From CAIKZY01 sp044374195 (GTDB lineage: Bacteria; Actinomycetota; Actinomycetes; S36-B12), in contig JBILOY010000005.1 in assembly GCA_044374195.1 (NCBI GenBank), positions 54,041 to 118,040 of the forward strand: a stretch of DNA of 64,000 bases. Reading direction: 5' to 3'. The stretch's first letter is position 1. Every line of letters starts with the position of its first letter. Position numbers and translations under genes: made by a program. Of the stretch, positions 1 to 10,000 are shown in pieces. Under the pieces are notes generated by a model. It ran no database searches. It was not told the DNA's origin and worked only from the letters and a program-made list of their open reading frames with translations.

Positions 1-213
1 GACGTAGCCGGTAACGGCACGCATTGGCGCGATGTTGATGCGCTGCGCAAGGAGGTCGCCGGATTGGTGCGTCAGTGGTCGGCTCGCACCTCTCGTAACC
101 ATGCCGAGATCCACGGTGAACTTCGTAAGGTCGCGCCCGGCCCGCCCAGTGCGGCTGCGCCAGTCGAGGTGCTCATGGCACGCCGCGATTACCTGCTCAG
201 CAAGGTTGGCTGA
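1..213 (+). CDS. 3' end of a DEAD/DEAH-box helicase gene (partial)
   Basis: Frame 1 is open from the window edge to a TGA at 211-213 and gives the last 70 residues of a protein. The tail contains HAEIHGELRKV followed by GPPSAAAPVEVL and an Arg-rich end. From memory this resembles the C-terminus of actinobacterial SSL2-like DEAD/DEAH helicases, which end in an H..IH.ELRR...GPP.A.A motif. No helicase catalytic motif lies inside the window, so the assignment is by similarity of the tail only. The last 17 bases overlap the 3' end of the convergent gene on the other strand. Confidence 0.5.
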   Translation, partial: DVAGNGTHWRDVDALRKEVAGLVRQWSARTSRNHAEIHGELRKVAPGPPSAAAPVEVLMARRDYLLSKVG

Positions 214-790
214 GCCTGTCGAATGCGAGGGAGCCGGCGATCGGTGACCACCGGCTCCCGCCTAGACAGACCTCTGCAGACGCATTCTTCGCGTGTTTGA
301 AACCGAGCAGTGCCAGAGCCAGGAGCACTAACGCGGCGGCAAACGCTACCCAGGCGGCAATGATCGCGACGGTACCGATCGTCCAGAACGCGTAGGCATT
401 GAGCAGCATTCCGCGGATCGACTCGCCCATGAATAGCGTGGTGCGAGCTTGTGCGAGCTCGGGATCCTTCATTCCGCCCGCTATCCATTCGCCGCTTACC
501 TCGGAGTAGGTCTTCCCTCCGCCGATGCCTTGCATGTGCGCGGCGACGAGGTCGCTGTAGGCCTGTGCGGTCGGGCCATCGACGACAGCAACGCCGGCAT
601 ATGAGACGAGTTCAGCTGGCAATTCGGCAGAGTCAGCAGCAAAGGTGATCTTCTGCGTGGTGAGCTCTTCGGTAACGGTGTTGTGTGCGAATGACCCACC
701 CCAAAGAAGTAAGGCACCGGCCGCGGCAATGACAACTGCCATGACAAGACCACTGATCGATACGACGCGATCAACCTTTTGACGACCCAT
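197..790 (-). CDS. Two-helix membrane protein of unknown function
   Basis: This gene encodes 197 residues. I chose the ATG at 790 because AGGAG sits about 7 bases upstream; the frame stays open further upstream without a ribosome site. A hydrophobic helix lies near residues 10-32 and a second near 135-165. An outside loop of about 100 residues between them carries a YSEVSGEWIAGG segment. The topology is that of small actinobacterial membrane proteins with one extracytoplasmic loop. I do not recognise the family. It faces fbaA divergently across about 260 bases. Confidence 0.6.
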   Translation of the reverse strand: MGRQKVDRVVSISGLVMAVVIAAAGALLLWGGSFAHNTVTEELTTQKITFAADSAELPAELVSYAGVAVVDGPTAQAYSDLVAAHMQGIGGGKTYSEVSGEWIAGGMKDPELAQARTTLFMGESIRGMLLNAYAFWTIGTVAIIAAWVAFAAALVLLALALLGFKHAKNASAEVCLGGSRWSPIAGSLAFDRLSQPC

Positions 791-1053
791 GATGCTTACT
801 CCTCTTTCCCCCGCGCCCTCGTGAGGCACGTCGTGCGTGACCACTTGTCACCTGTTCAACTATCGCGCCGATGACTAGGCCCGCAGGTTGCCGAAAGTCG
901 TGGGTATGCGGGACGTAGGTCCTGCGCGAGTGATCAGGGTTGGAGCGTTCCCACTTATGTGGGCGTCCAGGTACCCGAGCCTGGTGCGACATGTCACATT
1001 CGCGAGTGGGATGATGACTACGCGTACATCCACCCATCTTCAGGAGTAATCAG

Positions 1054-2076
<1,023 letters not shown>

Positions 2077-2090
2077 TCACACGCGGTATT

Positions 2091-2129
2091 CGAAGGAGCC
2101 GGGCGGTTGCCTCGGCTCCTTCGCTTTTC
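2091..2129 (+). terminator. Intrinsic terminator after fbaA
   Basis: An 11-bp perfect inverted repeat, CGAAGGAGCCG (2091-2101) and CGGCTCCTTCG (2113-2123), encloses an 11-base loop and is followed by CTTTTCT. It lies 15 bases past the fbaA stop. Confidence 0.88.
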
Positions 2130-2175
2130 TCGGAGCCAAGTCGCCACGCGCCTGGCCGAGTGAGAGGGTTACGGC

Positions 2176-2583
2176 ATGAGCATTGGCAAGGATCTCCTCG
2201 ACGGCCCCCCGCCCACCCTGCTTCCTGCCGACAATGCGGCTGTTGCTGCATTCGCCGCAGGTGCGGATGCCGAGCAGGTGGTGCGCGATAACCCGACCAG
2301 CTCGTTGGCCTGGGCTGTTCTCTCCGATCAGGCGTGGGCCGATGGCCAGGTGGTGCAGTCGTACGCGTTCGCTCGCGTGGGCTACCACCGCGGCCTTGAC
2401 TCACTGCGCCGCAACGGCTGGAAGGGACACGGCCCGGTGCCGTGGTCGCATGAGCCCAACCAGGGATTCCTGCGCTGCTTGCGCTCGCTTCAGCGTGCCG
2501 CAGCGTCGATCAACGAGACCGAAGAAGCCGAGCGCATCACGGCATTCCTCAATGACTGCGATCCGCTGATTCCGCATTCATGA
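2176..2583 (+). CDS. DUF3151 family protein
   Basis: This is a 135-residue soluble protein of an actinobacterial family with no assigned biochemical role. The N-terminal DLLDGPPPTLLP, the central DNPTSSLAWAVLSD and the YHRGLDSLRRNGWKG segments are the conserved family blocks. The length is normal. The ATG follows GAGAGGG about 7 bases upstream. Its last four bases overlap the start of the next gene (ATGA), so the two are probably translated together. Its usual neighbours are fba and purA, matching this locus. Confidence 0.88.
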   Translation: MSIGKDLLDGPPPTLLPADNAAVAAFAAGADAEQVVRDNPTSSLAWAVLSDQAWADGQVVQSYAFARVGYHRGLDSLRRNGWKGHGPVPWSHEPNQGFLRCLRSLQRAAASINETEEAERITAFLNDCDPLIPHS

Positions 2584-3581
2584 GTGGAGCACTCGTGGTC
2601 GGCGCAGGCATCAGCGGAATCGCCTGCGCGACTGCGATGGCCGAGGCAGGTGTCATCCCGGTCGTCGTAGATCGCGGTCGTTCTGTCGGAGGCCGCATGG
2701 CTTCGCGGACCCTGCGCGATACCGGCACGTCGTTCGACGGTCGCGTCGTCGACATTGGTGCCTCCTACTTCACTGTCTCGAATCCCGAGTTCCGCGTTGT
2801 CGTTGATGACTGGGTCACCCGCGGTCTCGCGCGCCCGTGGACAGATTCCTTTCACGTGGCCAGCAGCGACGGTGTCGAGGCAGTGCGCACCGGTCCTGTG
2901 AGATATGCGGCTAATGGCGGTCTGCGTTCGTTGATTGCTGATTTGGCATCGAAGCTTCCGCAGGTGTGGTCAAGCATTGATGTCACGTCAGTGAACGCTG
3001 ATGACACGTCACTCATCGTCGATGGTGAACGTCGATCGGCGGTTGCGCTGTGCATGCCCAATGCTCAGGCCCACCGACTTCTTGATGCGTCGCTGATGAC
3101 CGATTCACTCGAGACGGCACTAACGGGCATCACGTATGAACCCGTCATCGCTGTCACTGCTGTCTTCGATGAGCAGTGCTGGGAGGACTTCGACGGCATG
3201 TTCGTCAATGACGATCCGGTGATCACCTGGATCGCGAACGATGGCTCGCGTCGCGGCGACGATGCTCCTGTGCTGGTGGCGCACGTGAACCCGGTTCTGT
3301 CTGCTCGCCATCTCGAGGATCCGACCGCGGTTCTTCCGGTCGTGTTGGCGACTTTGCGTCGCGTGCTCTCCCTACCCGCTCAGCCCACCTGGGTCGATGC
3401 CCATCGGTGGACGTTCGCGAAGCCAATGACAGCGCATCTCGAGCCCTTTTATCTCGATGAAGGCAGAGCGCTTGGCCTGGCCGGTGATGCCTGGGCTGAC
3501 GGCCCCAAGGTCGAAACCGCCTGGTTATCGGGCCACCTGCTCGGGGCGGAATTGGGCCGCCGCCTTCTCGATTCGGACTGA
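2580..3581 (+). CDS. FAD/NAD-dependent oxidoreductase, renalase-like
   Basis: This is a 333-residue flavoprotein with an N-terminal dinucleotide-binding fold: LVVGAGISGIACATAMAEAG at about 5-24, then VVDRGRSVGGRMASR, the FAD-binding segment of amine-oxidase and renalase-type proteins. A C-terminal GLAGDAWADGPKVETAWLSG motif completes the FAD site. The physiological substrate cannot be read from sequence. It is translationally coupled (ATGA) to the DUF3151 gene. Confidence 0.82.
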   Translation: MSGALVVGAGISGIACATAMAEAGVIPVVVDRGRSVGGRMASRTLRDTGTSFDGRVVDIGASYFTVSNPEFRVVVDDWVTRGLARPWTDSFHVASSDGVEAVRTGPVRYAANGGLRSLIADLASKLPQVWSSIDVTSVNADDTSLIVDGERRSAVALCMPNAQAHRLLDASLMTDSLETALTGITYEPVIAVTAVFDEQCWEDFDGMFVNDDPVITWIANDGSRRGDDAPVLVAHVNPVLSARHLEDPTAVLPVVLATLRRVLSLPAQPTWVDAHRWTFAKPMTAHLEPFYLDEGRALGLAGDAWADGPKVETAWLSGHLLGAELGRRLLDSD

Positions 3582-3595
3582 TCCGCGAGGTCCGA

Positions 3596-3601
3596 TAACC
3601 T
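3596..3601 (+). promoter_or_regulatory. Putative -10 hexamer of leaderless purA transcript
   Basis: TAACCT ends 7 bases before the purA ATG, and no Shine-Dalgarno lies between. Transcription would start at or next to the A of the start codon. Confidence 0.5.
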
Positions 3602-3608
3602 TCACCCC

Positions 3609-4895
3609 ATGCCAGCGATCGTCCTTGTAGGCGCCCAGTGGGGCGATGAAGGCAAGGGAAAAGCCACTGACCTCCTCGGAGGACGCGTTGATTACGTTGT
3701 CCGCTACCAAGGCGGCAACAATGCCGGCCACACGGTGGTCATCGGAGATCGCAAGTTCGCCCTCCATCTGCTGCCCAGCGGCATCTTGACTCCCGAGGTC
3801 GTGCCGGTCATCGGCAACGGCGTCGTGATCGACCCCGAGGTCCTCATCCACGAGATGAAGGGGCTGAACGAGAAGGGCATCGATACCTCGAAGCTCGTGA
3901 TCAGTGCCAACGCGCACTTGATCACGCCGTATCACGTCACCCTCGACAAGGTCTCCGAGCGTTTCCTCGGTAAGTCGAAGATCGGTACCACCGGTCGCGG
4001 CATTGGCCCCACCTACAGCGACAAGATCGCCCGCCTCGGCATTCGCGTGCAGGATCTCTTTGATCCGTCGATCCTTCGCCAGAAGGTCGAAGGCGCACTG
4101 CTCGCCAAGAACCAGGTTCTGGTCAAGGTCTATAACCGCCGCGCACTCGAGGTCGATGCGATCTCTGACGCGCTGCTTGAGTACGCCGAGATCCTGCGCC
4201 CGTACGTCGCTGACACCTCTCTGCTCTTGAACAACGCACTCGACGACAACAAGGTCGTGCTTCTCGAAGGCGGGCAAGGCACGTTGCTCGACGTCGATCA
4301 CGGCACCTACCCGTTCGTCACCTCGAGCAACCCGACCGCCGGCGGTGCGAGCACTGGTTCCGGCATTGGCCCAACTCGCATCACGCGCGTCTGCGGCATC
4401 CTCAAGGCGTACACCACGCGCGTTGGTTCGGGCCCGTTCCCGACCGAGCTGCTCGACGAAGACGGCGAGCGTCTGCGCGTGATCGGCGGAGAGCGGGGTG
4501 TCACCACCGGCCGTCCGCGTCGTTGCGGCTGGTTCGATGCGCCGATCGCACGTTTCGCGACCCGCGTCAACGGTCTCACCGACATCTTCTTGACCAAGCT
4601 TGACGTCCTGACCGGCTTCGAGCAGATTCCGGTGTGCGTGGCCTACGACATCGACGGCGTCCGCTCCGACGAAGTGCCGATGACCCAGACCGAGTTCCAT
4701 CACGCGAAGCCGATCTACGAGTACCTGCCCGGCTGGACCGAGGACATTTCTGGCGCCCAGACCCTGGCTGACCTGCCGCAGAATGCCCGTGACTACGTGG
4801 CATTCCTCGAGGAGGTTTCCAAGACTCGCATCAGCGCAGTGGGCGTGGGCCAGGACCGCAACGCAACGATTGCGATTCACGACCTCATCAATTAG
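3609..4895 (+). CDS. purA: Adenylosuccinate synthase
   Basis: This enzyme joins IMP and aspartate using GTP, the first step from IMP to AMP. The 428-residue length is typical. The N-terminal P-loop GAQWGDEGKGKATDLLG (about 7-23) carries the catalytic Asp, and NNAGHTVV carries the catalytic His near residue 41. IGTTGRGIGPTYSDK near 125, a GSGIGPTRI segment and TTGRPRRCGWFD near 300 are family signatures. There is no ribosome site; a TAACCT hexamer just upstream suggests a leaderless message. purB, its pathway partner, is 3 kb downstream. Confidence 0.98.
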   Translation: MPAIVLVGAQWGDEGKGKATDLLGGRVDYVVRYQGGNNAGHTVVIGDRKFALHLLPSGILTPEVVPVIGNGVVIDPEVLIHEMKGLNEKGIDTSKLVISANAHLITPYHVTLDKVSERFLGKSKIGTTGRGIGPTYSDKIARLGIRVQDLFDPSILRQKVEGALLAKNQVLVKVYNRRALEVDAISDALLEYAEILRPYVADTSLLLNNALDDNKVVLLEGGQGTLLDVDHGTYPFVTSSNPTAGGASTGSGIGPTRITRVCGILKAYTTRVGSGPFPTELLDEDGERLRVIGGERGVTTGRPRRCGWFDAPIARFATRVNGLTDIFLTKLDVLTGFEQIPVCVAYDIDGVRSDEVPMTQTEFHHAKPIYEYLPGWTEDISGAQTLADLPQNARDYVAFLEEVSKTRISAVGVGQDRNATIAIHDLIN

Positions 4896-4983
4896 TCACC
4901 CCGATATGTGGTGAACATTCGCTGTTCTAGTCTTCTCAACACTGGCGCGTTAGATTTGCGCGACCACGATTAGAGGAGTCTCG

Positions 4984-6330
4984 ATGGAATACACGGCAGA
5001 TCCCGCCTACGGCAAGACCGTCTACGACATGGATCGCGAATACGTCTTCCATTCCTGGAGTGCGCAGAAGGCTCTGAAGCCGATGTGCATTGCGGCAGCC
5101 GAGGGCAGCTACTTCTGGGATTACGACGGCAACAAGTTCCTCGACTTCTCCTCGCAGCTGGTCAACGTCAATATCGGCCACCAGCACCCCAAGGTCGTCA
5201 AGGCGATTCAGGATCAAGCAGCACTGCTGTCGACCGTCGCTCCGCAGCACGCAAACGATGCTCGTAACAATGCCGCGAAGCGCATTGTCGAGCTCTCATC
5301 GCCGAATATGTCGAAGGTGTTCTTCACCAATGGCGGCGCAGATGCAGTCGAGAATGCCATCCGCATGGCGCGCATTCACACACACAAGCACAAGGTGCTC
5401 TCTGCCTATCGCTCGTACCACGGCAACACCGGTGCCGCGATCGCCGCCACCGGTGATCCCCGCCGCTGGCCGAATGAGTACGCCTCGCAGCACGTACACT
5501 TCTTCGGGCCGTATGCCTACCGTTCCTCCTTCTGGTCCGACAGCGAGATCCAGGAATCCGAGCGCGCACTGCAGCACCTCGAGCAGGTCATTCAGTTCGA
5601 AGGCCCCAACACCATCGCGTGCATCATCCTCGAGTCGGTTGTCGGCACCGCGGGCATCTTGGTTCCGCCGCCCTGCTACCTCGAGGGCGTGCGCGCACTC
5701 TGCGATAAGTACGGAATCATCTACATCGCTGACGAAACAATGTCGGGCTTTGCCCGCACCGGTAAGTGGTTCGCCTACCAGAACTGGGAAGTCCAGCCCG
5801 ACCTCATCGTCTTCGCCAAGGGCTCGAACTCCGGCTACGTGCCGGTCGGCGGCGTCGTCATCAGCGCCGAGATCGCGGCGACCTTTGACGAGCGCGTCTT
5901 CCCGGGCGGCCTGACCTATTCCGGTCACCCGCTCGCCACGGCTTCTATCGTCGCGTCCATCGATGCGATGAAGGAAGAGGGAATCGTCGAGAACGCCGCC
6001 ATGATTGGCGAGAAGGTTCTTGGCCCGGGCCTGCGCGCCCTGCAGGAGAAGCACCCGGTCATCGGCGAGGTGCGAGGTCTGGGTGTCTTCTGGGCACTCG
6101 ATCTCGTCACCAACCGCGCGACCCGCGCACCTCTCGCACCGTACGGCGGAACCTCGCAGGCGATGACTGACCTCGTTGTTGAGTGCAAGGCACGAGGCCT
6201 CATGCCGTTCACCAACTTCAACCGCATGCATGTCGTACCGCCGTGCACTGTCACGGTCGAAGAGGCCGAAGCCGGTCTCGCCATTCTCGATGACGTCTTT
6301 ACCATCATCGACAAGTACTACGAGGGCTGA
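4984..6330 (+). CDS. PLP-dependent class III aminotransferase, possibly taurine or omega-amino-acid type
   Basis: This 448-residue fold-type I PLP enzyme transfers an amino group from an omega-amino donor to a keto acid. FTNGGADAVENAIRMAR binds the PLP phosphate. The cofactor Asp is in IIYIADETMSGFARTG, and the Schiff-base Lys is in VFAKGSNSGYVP at about 279. The segment YRSYHGNTGAAIAATGDPRR, with HPLATASIVA further on, resembles taurine:2-oxoglutarate or taurine:pyruvate transaminases more than ornithine or GABA enzymes. That substrate call is inference. A GAGGAGTC site precedes the ATG. No sulfoacetaldehyde gene is adjacent, but a TauE/SafE permease occurs at 28.6 kb. Confidence 0.82.
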   Translation: MEYTADPAYGKTVYDMDREYVFHSWSAQKALKPMCIAAAEGSYFWDYDGNKFLDFSSQLVNVNIGHQHPKVVKAIQDQAALLSTVAPQHANDARNNAAKRIVELSSPNMSKVFFTNGGADAVENAIRMARIHTHKHKVLSAYRSYHGNTGAAIAATGDPRRWPNEYASQHVHFFGPYAYRSSFWSDSEIQESERALQHLEQVIQFEGPNTIACIILESVVGTAGILVPPPCYLEGVRALCDKYGIIYIADETMSGFARTGKWFAYQNWEVQPDLIVFAKGSNSGYVPVGGVVISAEIAATFDERVFPGGLTYSGHPLATASIVASIDAMKEEGIVENAAMIGEKVLGPGLRALQEKHPVIGEVRGLGVFWALDLVTNRATRAPLAPYGGTSQAMTDLVVECKARGLMPFTNFNRMHVVPPCTVTVEEAEAGLAILDDVFTIIDKYYEG

Positions 6331-6343
6331 TTCGCTCTCGCTC

Positions 6344-6369
6344 AACGGCCCCGCCTCGGCGGGGCCGTT
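6344..6369 (+). terminator. Hairpin terminator between aminotransferase gene and purD
   Basis: AACGGCCCCGCC (6344-6355) pairs with GGCGGGGCCGTT (6358-6369), a 12-bp GC-rich stem with at least two unpaired bases at the tip. No clear T-run follows. Confidence 0.6.
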
Positions 6370-6386
6370 GTCATGTGCGGGCTCGA

Positions 6387-6392
6387 TAGGCT
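6387..6392 (+). promoter_or_regulatory. Putative -10 hexamer of leaderless purD transcript
   Basis: TAGGCT ends 6 bases before the GTG start of purD. It lies just past the preceding terminator, so purD probably opens the purD-purB-purC-galE unit. Confidence 0.5.
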
Positions 6393-6398
6393 GATGCT

Positions 6399-7664
6399 GT
6401 GAAGATCTTGGTCATCGGCTCCGGTGCTCGCGAGCACGCTCTCGTCACCGCACTTCTTGCGGACGAATCAGTCACGTCGGTGATCTGCGCGCCGGGCAAC
6501 GCGGGTATCGCGCGCGAGATCGATGTTCTTCCTGTCGACGTCAATAATGCGAACGCGATCGGAGAATTGGCCTACGAGCTCGAGGCCGATCTCGTCGTGA
6601 TCGGCCCTGAAGTTCCGCTGGTTGCCGGTGCTGCTGATGCAGTGCGTGATCGTGGCATCGCATGCTTTGGTCCTTCTGCCGAAGCTGCGCAACTCGAGGG
6701 CAGCAAGGCCTTCGCCAAGCTGGTCATGGCAGAGGCCGGTGTTCCAACCGCAATGGCGCGGGTGTGCGCAAACCTTGATGACGTTGCGTCAGCGCTCGAT
6801 CAGTTCGGTGCACCGCATGTAGTCAAGGACGATGGACTCGCAGCAGGCAAGGGCGTTGTTGTCACCAATGATCGCGACGAAGCGCTCGCGCATGCCGCTG
6901 TATGCCTCTCTCGCGGGGGAGATGCTCGCGTCGTGATCGAGGAATACCTCGACGGGCCCGAAGTCTCGCTCTTCGGCATCACTGATGGCACGACAATCAT
7001 TCCGTTGCAGCCTGCTCAGGATTTCAAGCGTGCGCATGATGGTGATGCCGGCCCCAACACGGGCGGTATGGGTGCGTACTCGCCGCTGCCCTGGGCACCG
7101 GCTGGTCTCGTCGACGATGTCACCGCTCGCGTTCTTCAGCCGATGATCGACACGATGGCCAAGCGCGGCACCCCGTTCAGCGGCTTGCTCTACGCCGGTC
7201 TCGCACTGTCCTCGCGCGGAGTTCGTGTCATCGAGTTCAATGCGCGTTTCGGTGATCCCGAGACTCAGGTCGTCCTCGCCTGTCTGAAGACCCCGCTCGC
7301 TGGTGTTCTGCTGGCCTCGGCCACCGGTCGACTCGCCGAACTTCCCCCACTGCAGTGGCGTGACGGTTCAGCGGTCACCGTCGTCGTGGCAGCCAAGGGC
7401 TACCCCGAGAGCCCGGTCACCGGCGATGTCATCAGCGGTCTCGAACAGGCCGGCGAGGTGGCCGGCGTCTCGATCTTGCATGCCGGCACCAAGATCACTG
7501 ACGAGGGCATCACCTCCAATGGCGGACGGGTTCTCTCGGTCACCGCCCACGGCGGATCCCTCCATGAGGCGCGTGAGCGGGCCTATGCCGCACTCGACCT
7601 GATCAGCCTCGAGGGCTCACATCACCGCCGCGACATCGCCCTGGCAGCCAGCGCATCCCAGTGA
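6399..7664 (+). CDS. purD: Phosphoribosylamine--glycine ligase (GARS)
   Basis: This enzyme makes glycinamide ribonucleotide from phosphoribosylamine, glycine and ATP, step 2 of purine synthesis. It is 421 residues long and monofunctional, not fused to purM or purN. MKILVIGSGAREHAL opens the N-domain, and an ATP-grasp domain follows with VVKDDGLAAGKGVVV near 140, LDGPEVSLFGITDG near 185 and IEFNARFGDPETQ near 280 (metal ligands). Start is GTG. purB begins 15 bases downstream. Confidence 0.97.
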   Translation: MKILVIGSGAREHALVTALLADESVTSVICAPGNAGIAREIDVLPVDVNNANAIGELAYELEADLVVIGPEVPLVAGAADAVRDRGIACFGPSAEAAQLEGSKAFAKLVMAEAGVPTAMARVCANLDDVASALDQFGAPHVVKDDGLAAGKGVVVTNDRDEALAHAAVCLSRGGDARVVIEEYLDGPEVSLFGITDGTTIIPLQPAQDFKRAHDGDAGPNTGGMGAYSPLPWAPAGLVDDVTARVLQPMIDTMAKRGTPFSGLLYAGLALSSRGVRVIEFNARFGDPETQVVLACLKTPLAGVLLASATGRLAELPPLQWRDGSAVTVVVAAKGYPESPVTGDVISGLEQAGEVAGVSILHAGTKITDEGITSNGGRVLSVTAHGGSLHEARERAYAALDLISLEGSHHRRDIALAASASQ

Positions 7665-7679
7665 TGGAAGAATGAGGTC

Positions 7680-9104
7680 GTGACCTCATCGATCCCCAAT
7701 GTCCTCGCCGGCCGCTATGCCTCCGGGGCCATGACTGACCTGTGGTCGCCTGAAGCCAAGATCGTCATGGAGCGCCAGCTCTGGCTGGCCGTCATGGCCG
7801 CACAGGCTGAGCTCGGCCTGGCCATTCCAGTCGGTGCCCTTGAGGCCTATCGCGCTGTGATCAATCAGGTCGATGTTGCTTCCATCGCCGCTCGCGAACG
7901 TGTGACCAAGCACGACGTCAAGGCCCGTATCGAGGAGTTCAACGATCTCGCCGGCTTTGAGTCCATTCACTTGGGGCTTACCTCGCGCGATCTCACCGAG
8001 AACGTCGAGCAACTCCAGATCCGCGACTCACTGCTGCTCGTGCGCGTGAAAGTGATCGCGGCTCTCGAGCGTCTCGCGTCTTTGGCTGTCGCATACTCCG
8101 ACACCGCGATCACCGGTCGCTCGCACAACGTGCCTGCTCAGACCACAACCCTGGGCAAGCGCTTTGCTTCTGCTGCCGATGAATTGCTCGTCGCGTATGA
8201 CCGACTCAACGATCTGATTGCGCGCTACCCGTTGCGCGGCATTAAGGGCCCGGTGGGCACCGCGCAAGACATGCTCGACCTTCTCGGTTCCTCCGAGCGT
8301 CTCGCGCAGCTTGAAGAAGGCGTTGCTCGCCACCTCGGTTTCCAGAACGTGCTCAGCAGCGTTGGCCAGGTGTACCCGCGTTCACTCGACTTCGATGTTG
8401 TCGCTGCACTCGTGCAGGTTGCTGCAGCGCCGTCGAGTCTTGCTACCACGATTCGGCTGATGGCCGGCCATGATCTTGTTACCGAGGGCTTCCGTCCCGG
8501 TCAGGTGGGTTCGTCAGCCATGCCACACAAGATGAACACGCGTTCGTGTGAGCGCGTCAACGGCTTTGCGATCATCCTCAAGGGCTACCTCACCATGACC
8601 GCGGAACTGTCGGGCACGCAGTGGAATGAAGGTGACGTCTCCTGCTCGGTGGTGCGCCGTGTGGCACTACCGGATTCCTTCTTCGCCCTCGACGGACTCT
8701 TCGAGACATTCTTGACCGTGCTCGATGACTTCGGTGCCTTCCCCGCTGTCATTGATCGCGAGCTCGAGCGTTACCTGCCGTTCCTGTCGACCACGAAGGT
8801 GCTCATGGCCTCGGTGCGCAAGGGCGTTGGCCGCGAGACTGCGCATGAGGCGATCAAGGAGCATGCCGTCTCTGTTGCATTGCAGATGCGTGAGGCCGGT
8901 CTTTCCGAGAATGACCTGCTGATGCGCTTGTCGAATGATGCGCGTCTTGAACTTTCAGTCGATGAGCTCACTGCACTCATCGCTGATCCGCTCGACTTCA
9001 CCGGCGCCGCCGGCGATCAGGTGAAGGCCATCGCGCTTCGCGTCGAGGCGATCGTGAATGAGCATCCGGATGCCGCCGGATACAAGCCCGGAGACATTCT
9101 GTGA
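7680..9104 (+). CDS. purB: Adenylosuccinate lyase
   Basis: This enzyme cleaves SAICAR and adenylosuccinate, releasing fumarate, in both IMP and AMP synthesis. The 474-residue length fits the actinobacterial form. The fumarase/aspartase signature GSSAMPHKMNTRSCER lies near 276-291, with the catalytic Ser in the flexible loop. GLTSRDLTEN near 100 and TGRSHNVPAQTTTLGKR near 145 supply the catalytic His region. Start is GTG. Its stop overlaps the GTG of purC by four bases. Confidence 0.97.
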   Translation: MTSSIPNVLAGRYASGAMTDLWSPEAKIVMERQLWLAVMAAQAELGLAIPVGALEAYRAVINQVDVASIAARERVTKHDVKARIEEFNDLAGFESIHLGLTSRDLTENVEQLQIRDSLLLVRVKVIAALERLASLAVAYSDTAITGRSHNVPAQTTTLGKRFASAADELLVAYDRLNDLIARYPLRGIKGPVGTAQDMLDLLGSSERLAQLEEGVARHLGFQNVLSSVGQVYPRSLDFDVVAALVQVAAAPSSLATTIRLMAGHDLVTEGFRPGQVGSSAMPHKMNTRSCERVNGFAIILKGYLTMTAELSGTQWNEGDVSCSVVRRVALPDSFFALDGLFETFLTVLDDFGAFPAVIDRELERYLPFLSTTKVLMASVRKGVGRETAHEAIKEHAVSVALQMREAGLSENDLLMRLSNDARLELSVDELTALIADPLDFTGAAGDQVKAIALRVEAIVNEHPDAAGYKPGDIL

Positions 9105-10000
9105 CCAATATCCCCGTGACTGACTACGGGCTGCCCGAGGGCTACACCCACGTCTATTCGGGCAAGGTGCGCGATCTCTATCGCACGCCTGAGGATCGCT
9201 TGCTCTTCATTGCCAGCGATCGCATCTCGGCCTACGACTGGGTGCTGCCCACGACCATTCCCGACAAGGGTCGCATCCTCACCAAGTTGTCGCTGTGGTG
9301 GTTCCAGACGCTCGAGGGCGTGGTGCCCAACCACCTCGAGACCACTGCTGTTCCGAAGGTTGTTGCCGGTCGCGCGATGATCTGCGAGCCGCTCGAAATG
9401 CTGCCGGTCGAGTGCGTCGTGCGCGGTTACCTCGCTGGCTCTGGCCTTGCCGACTACAACGCGACTCGGCAGATCTGCGGCAACGGGTTGCCCCCGGGCT
9501 TGGTTGACGGTTCCCTGCTTCCGAAGCCGCTGTTCACCCCGGCGACCAAGGCGGCGATCGGCGATCACGATGAGAACGTCACCTTCGATGAGGTGGTGAT
9601 CAGCATCGGCCAGGAGGAAGCTCAGGAGCTCAAGCGCCTCTCACTCGACATCTACCGTCGTGCCGATGCTCTTGCGCATCAGCGCGGATTGATTCTCGCT
9701 GACACCAAGTTCGAATTCGGCTTCGGCACCAATGGCAAGAACAAGGGCAAGATCGTGCTCGCCGACGAGGTGCTCACCCCCGACTCCTCGCGCTACTGGC
9801 CCCTCGATCAGTGGGAGCCCGGTCACGCGCAGCCGTCATTCGATAAGCAGTTCGTGCGTGACTGGCTCACGTCACCCGCTTCGGGTTGGGATAAGAACTC
9901 CGACACTCCGCCCCCGCCGCTCCCTGAAGAAATCGTCGAGAAGACTCGTGCCAAGTACATCGAGGCCTACGAGATCATGACGGGGGAGAAGTTCGAATGA
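9101..10000 (+). CDS. purC: SAICAR synthetase
   Basis: This enzyme condenses CAIR with aspartate using ATP, the step just before purB. It is 299 residues, the longer type found in actinobacteria. HVYSGKVRDLY at about 12-22 is the nucleotide-binding start, and SDRISAYDWVLPTTIPDKG and CVVRGYLAGSG are family blocks. LILADTKFEFGFG and DEVLTPDSSRYW form the metal and substrate site. GTG start inside GTGA, so it is coupled to purB; it ends ATGA with galE. Confidence 0.97.
   Translation: MTNIPVTDYGLPEGYTHVYSGKVRDLYRTPEDRLLFIASDRISAYDWVLPTTIPDKGRILTKLSLWWFQTLEGVVPNHLETTAVPKVVAGRAMICEPLEMLPVECVVRGYLAGSGLADYNATRQICGNGLPPGLVDGSLLPKPLFTPATKAAIGDHDENVTFDEVVISIGQEEAQELKRLSLDIYRRADALAHQRGLILADTKFEFGFGTNGKNKGKIVLADEVLTPDSSRYWPLDQWEPGHAQPSFDKQFVRDWLTSPASGWDKNSDTPPPPLPEEIVEKTRAKYIEAYEIMTGEKFE

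Noticed and set aside
3525..4880. 451-codon open frame antisense to purA
   Set aside because: It lies fully opposite an unmistakable purA gene. The His/Val/Leu/Arg-rich product and absence of a ribosome site fit the usual antisense openness of high-GC genes.
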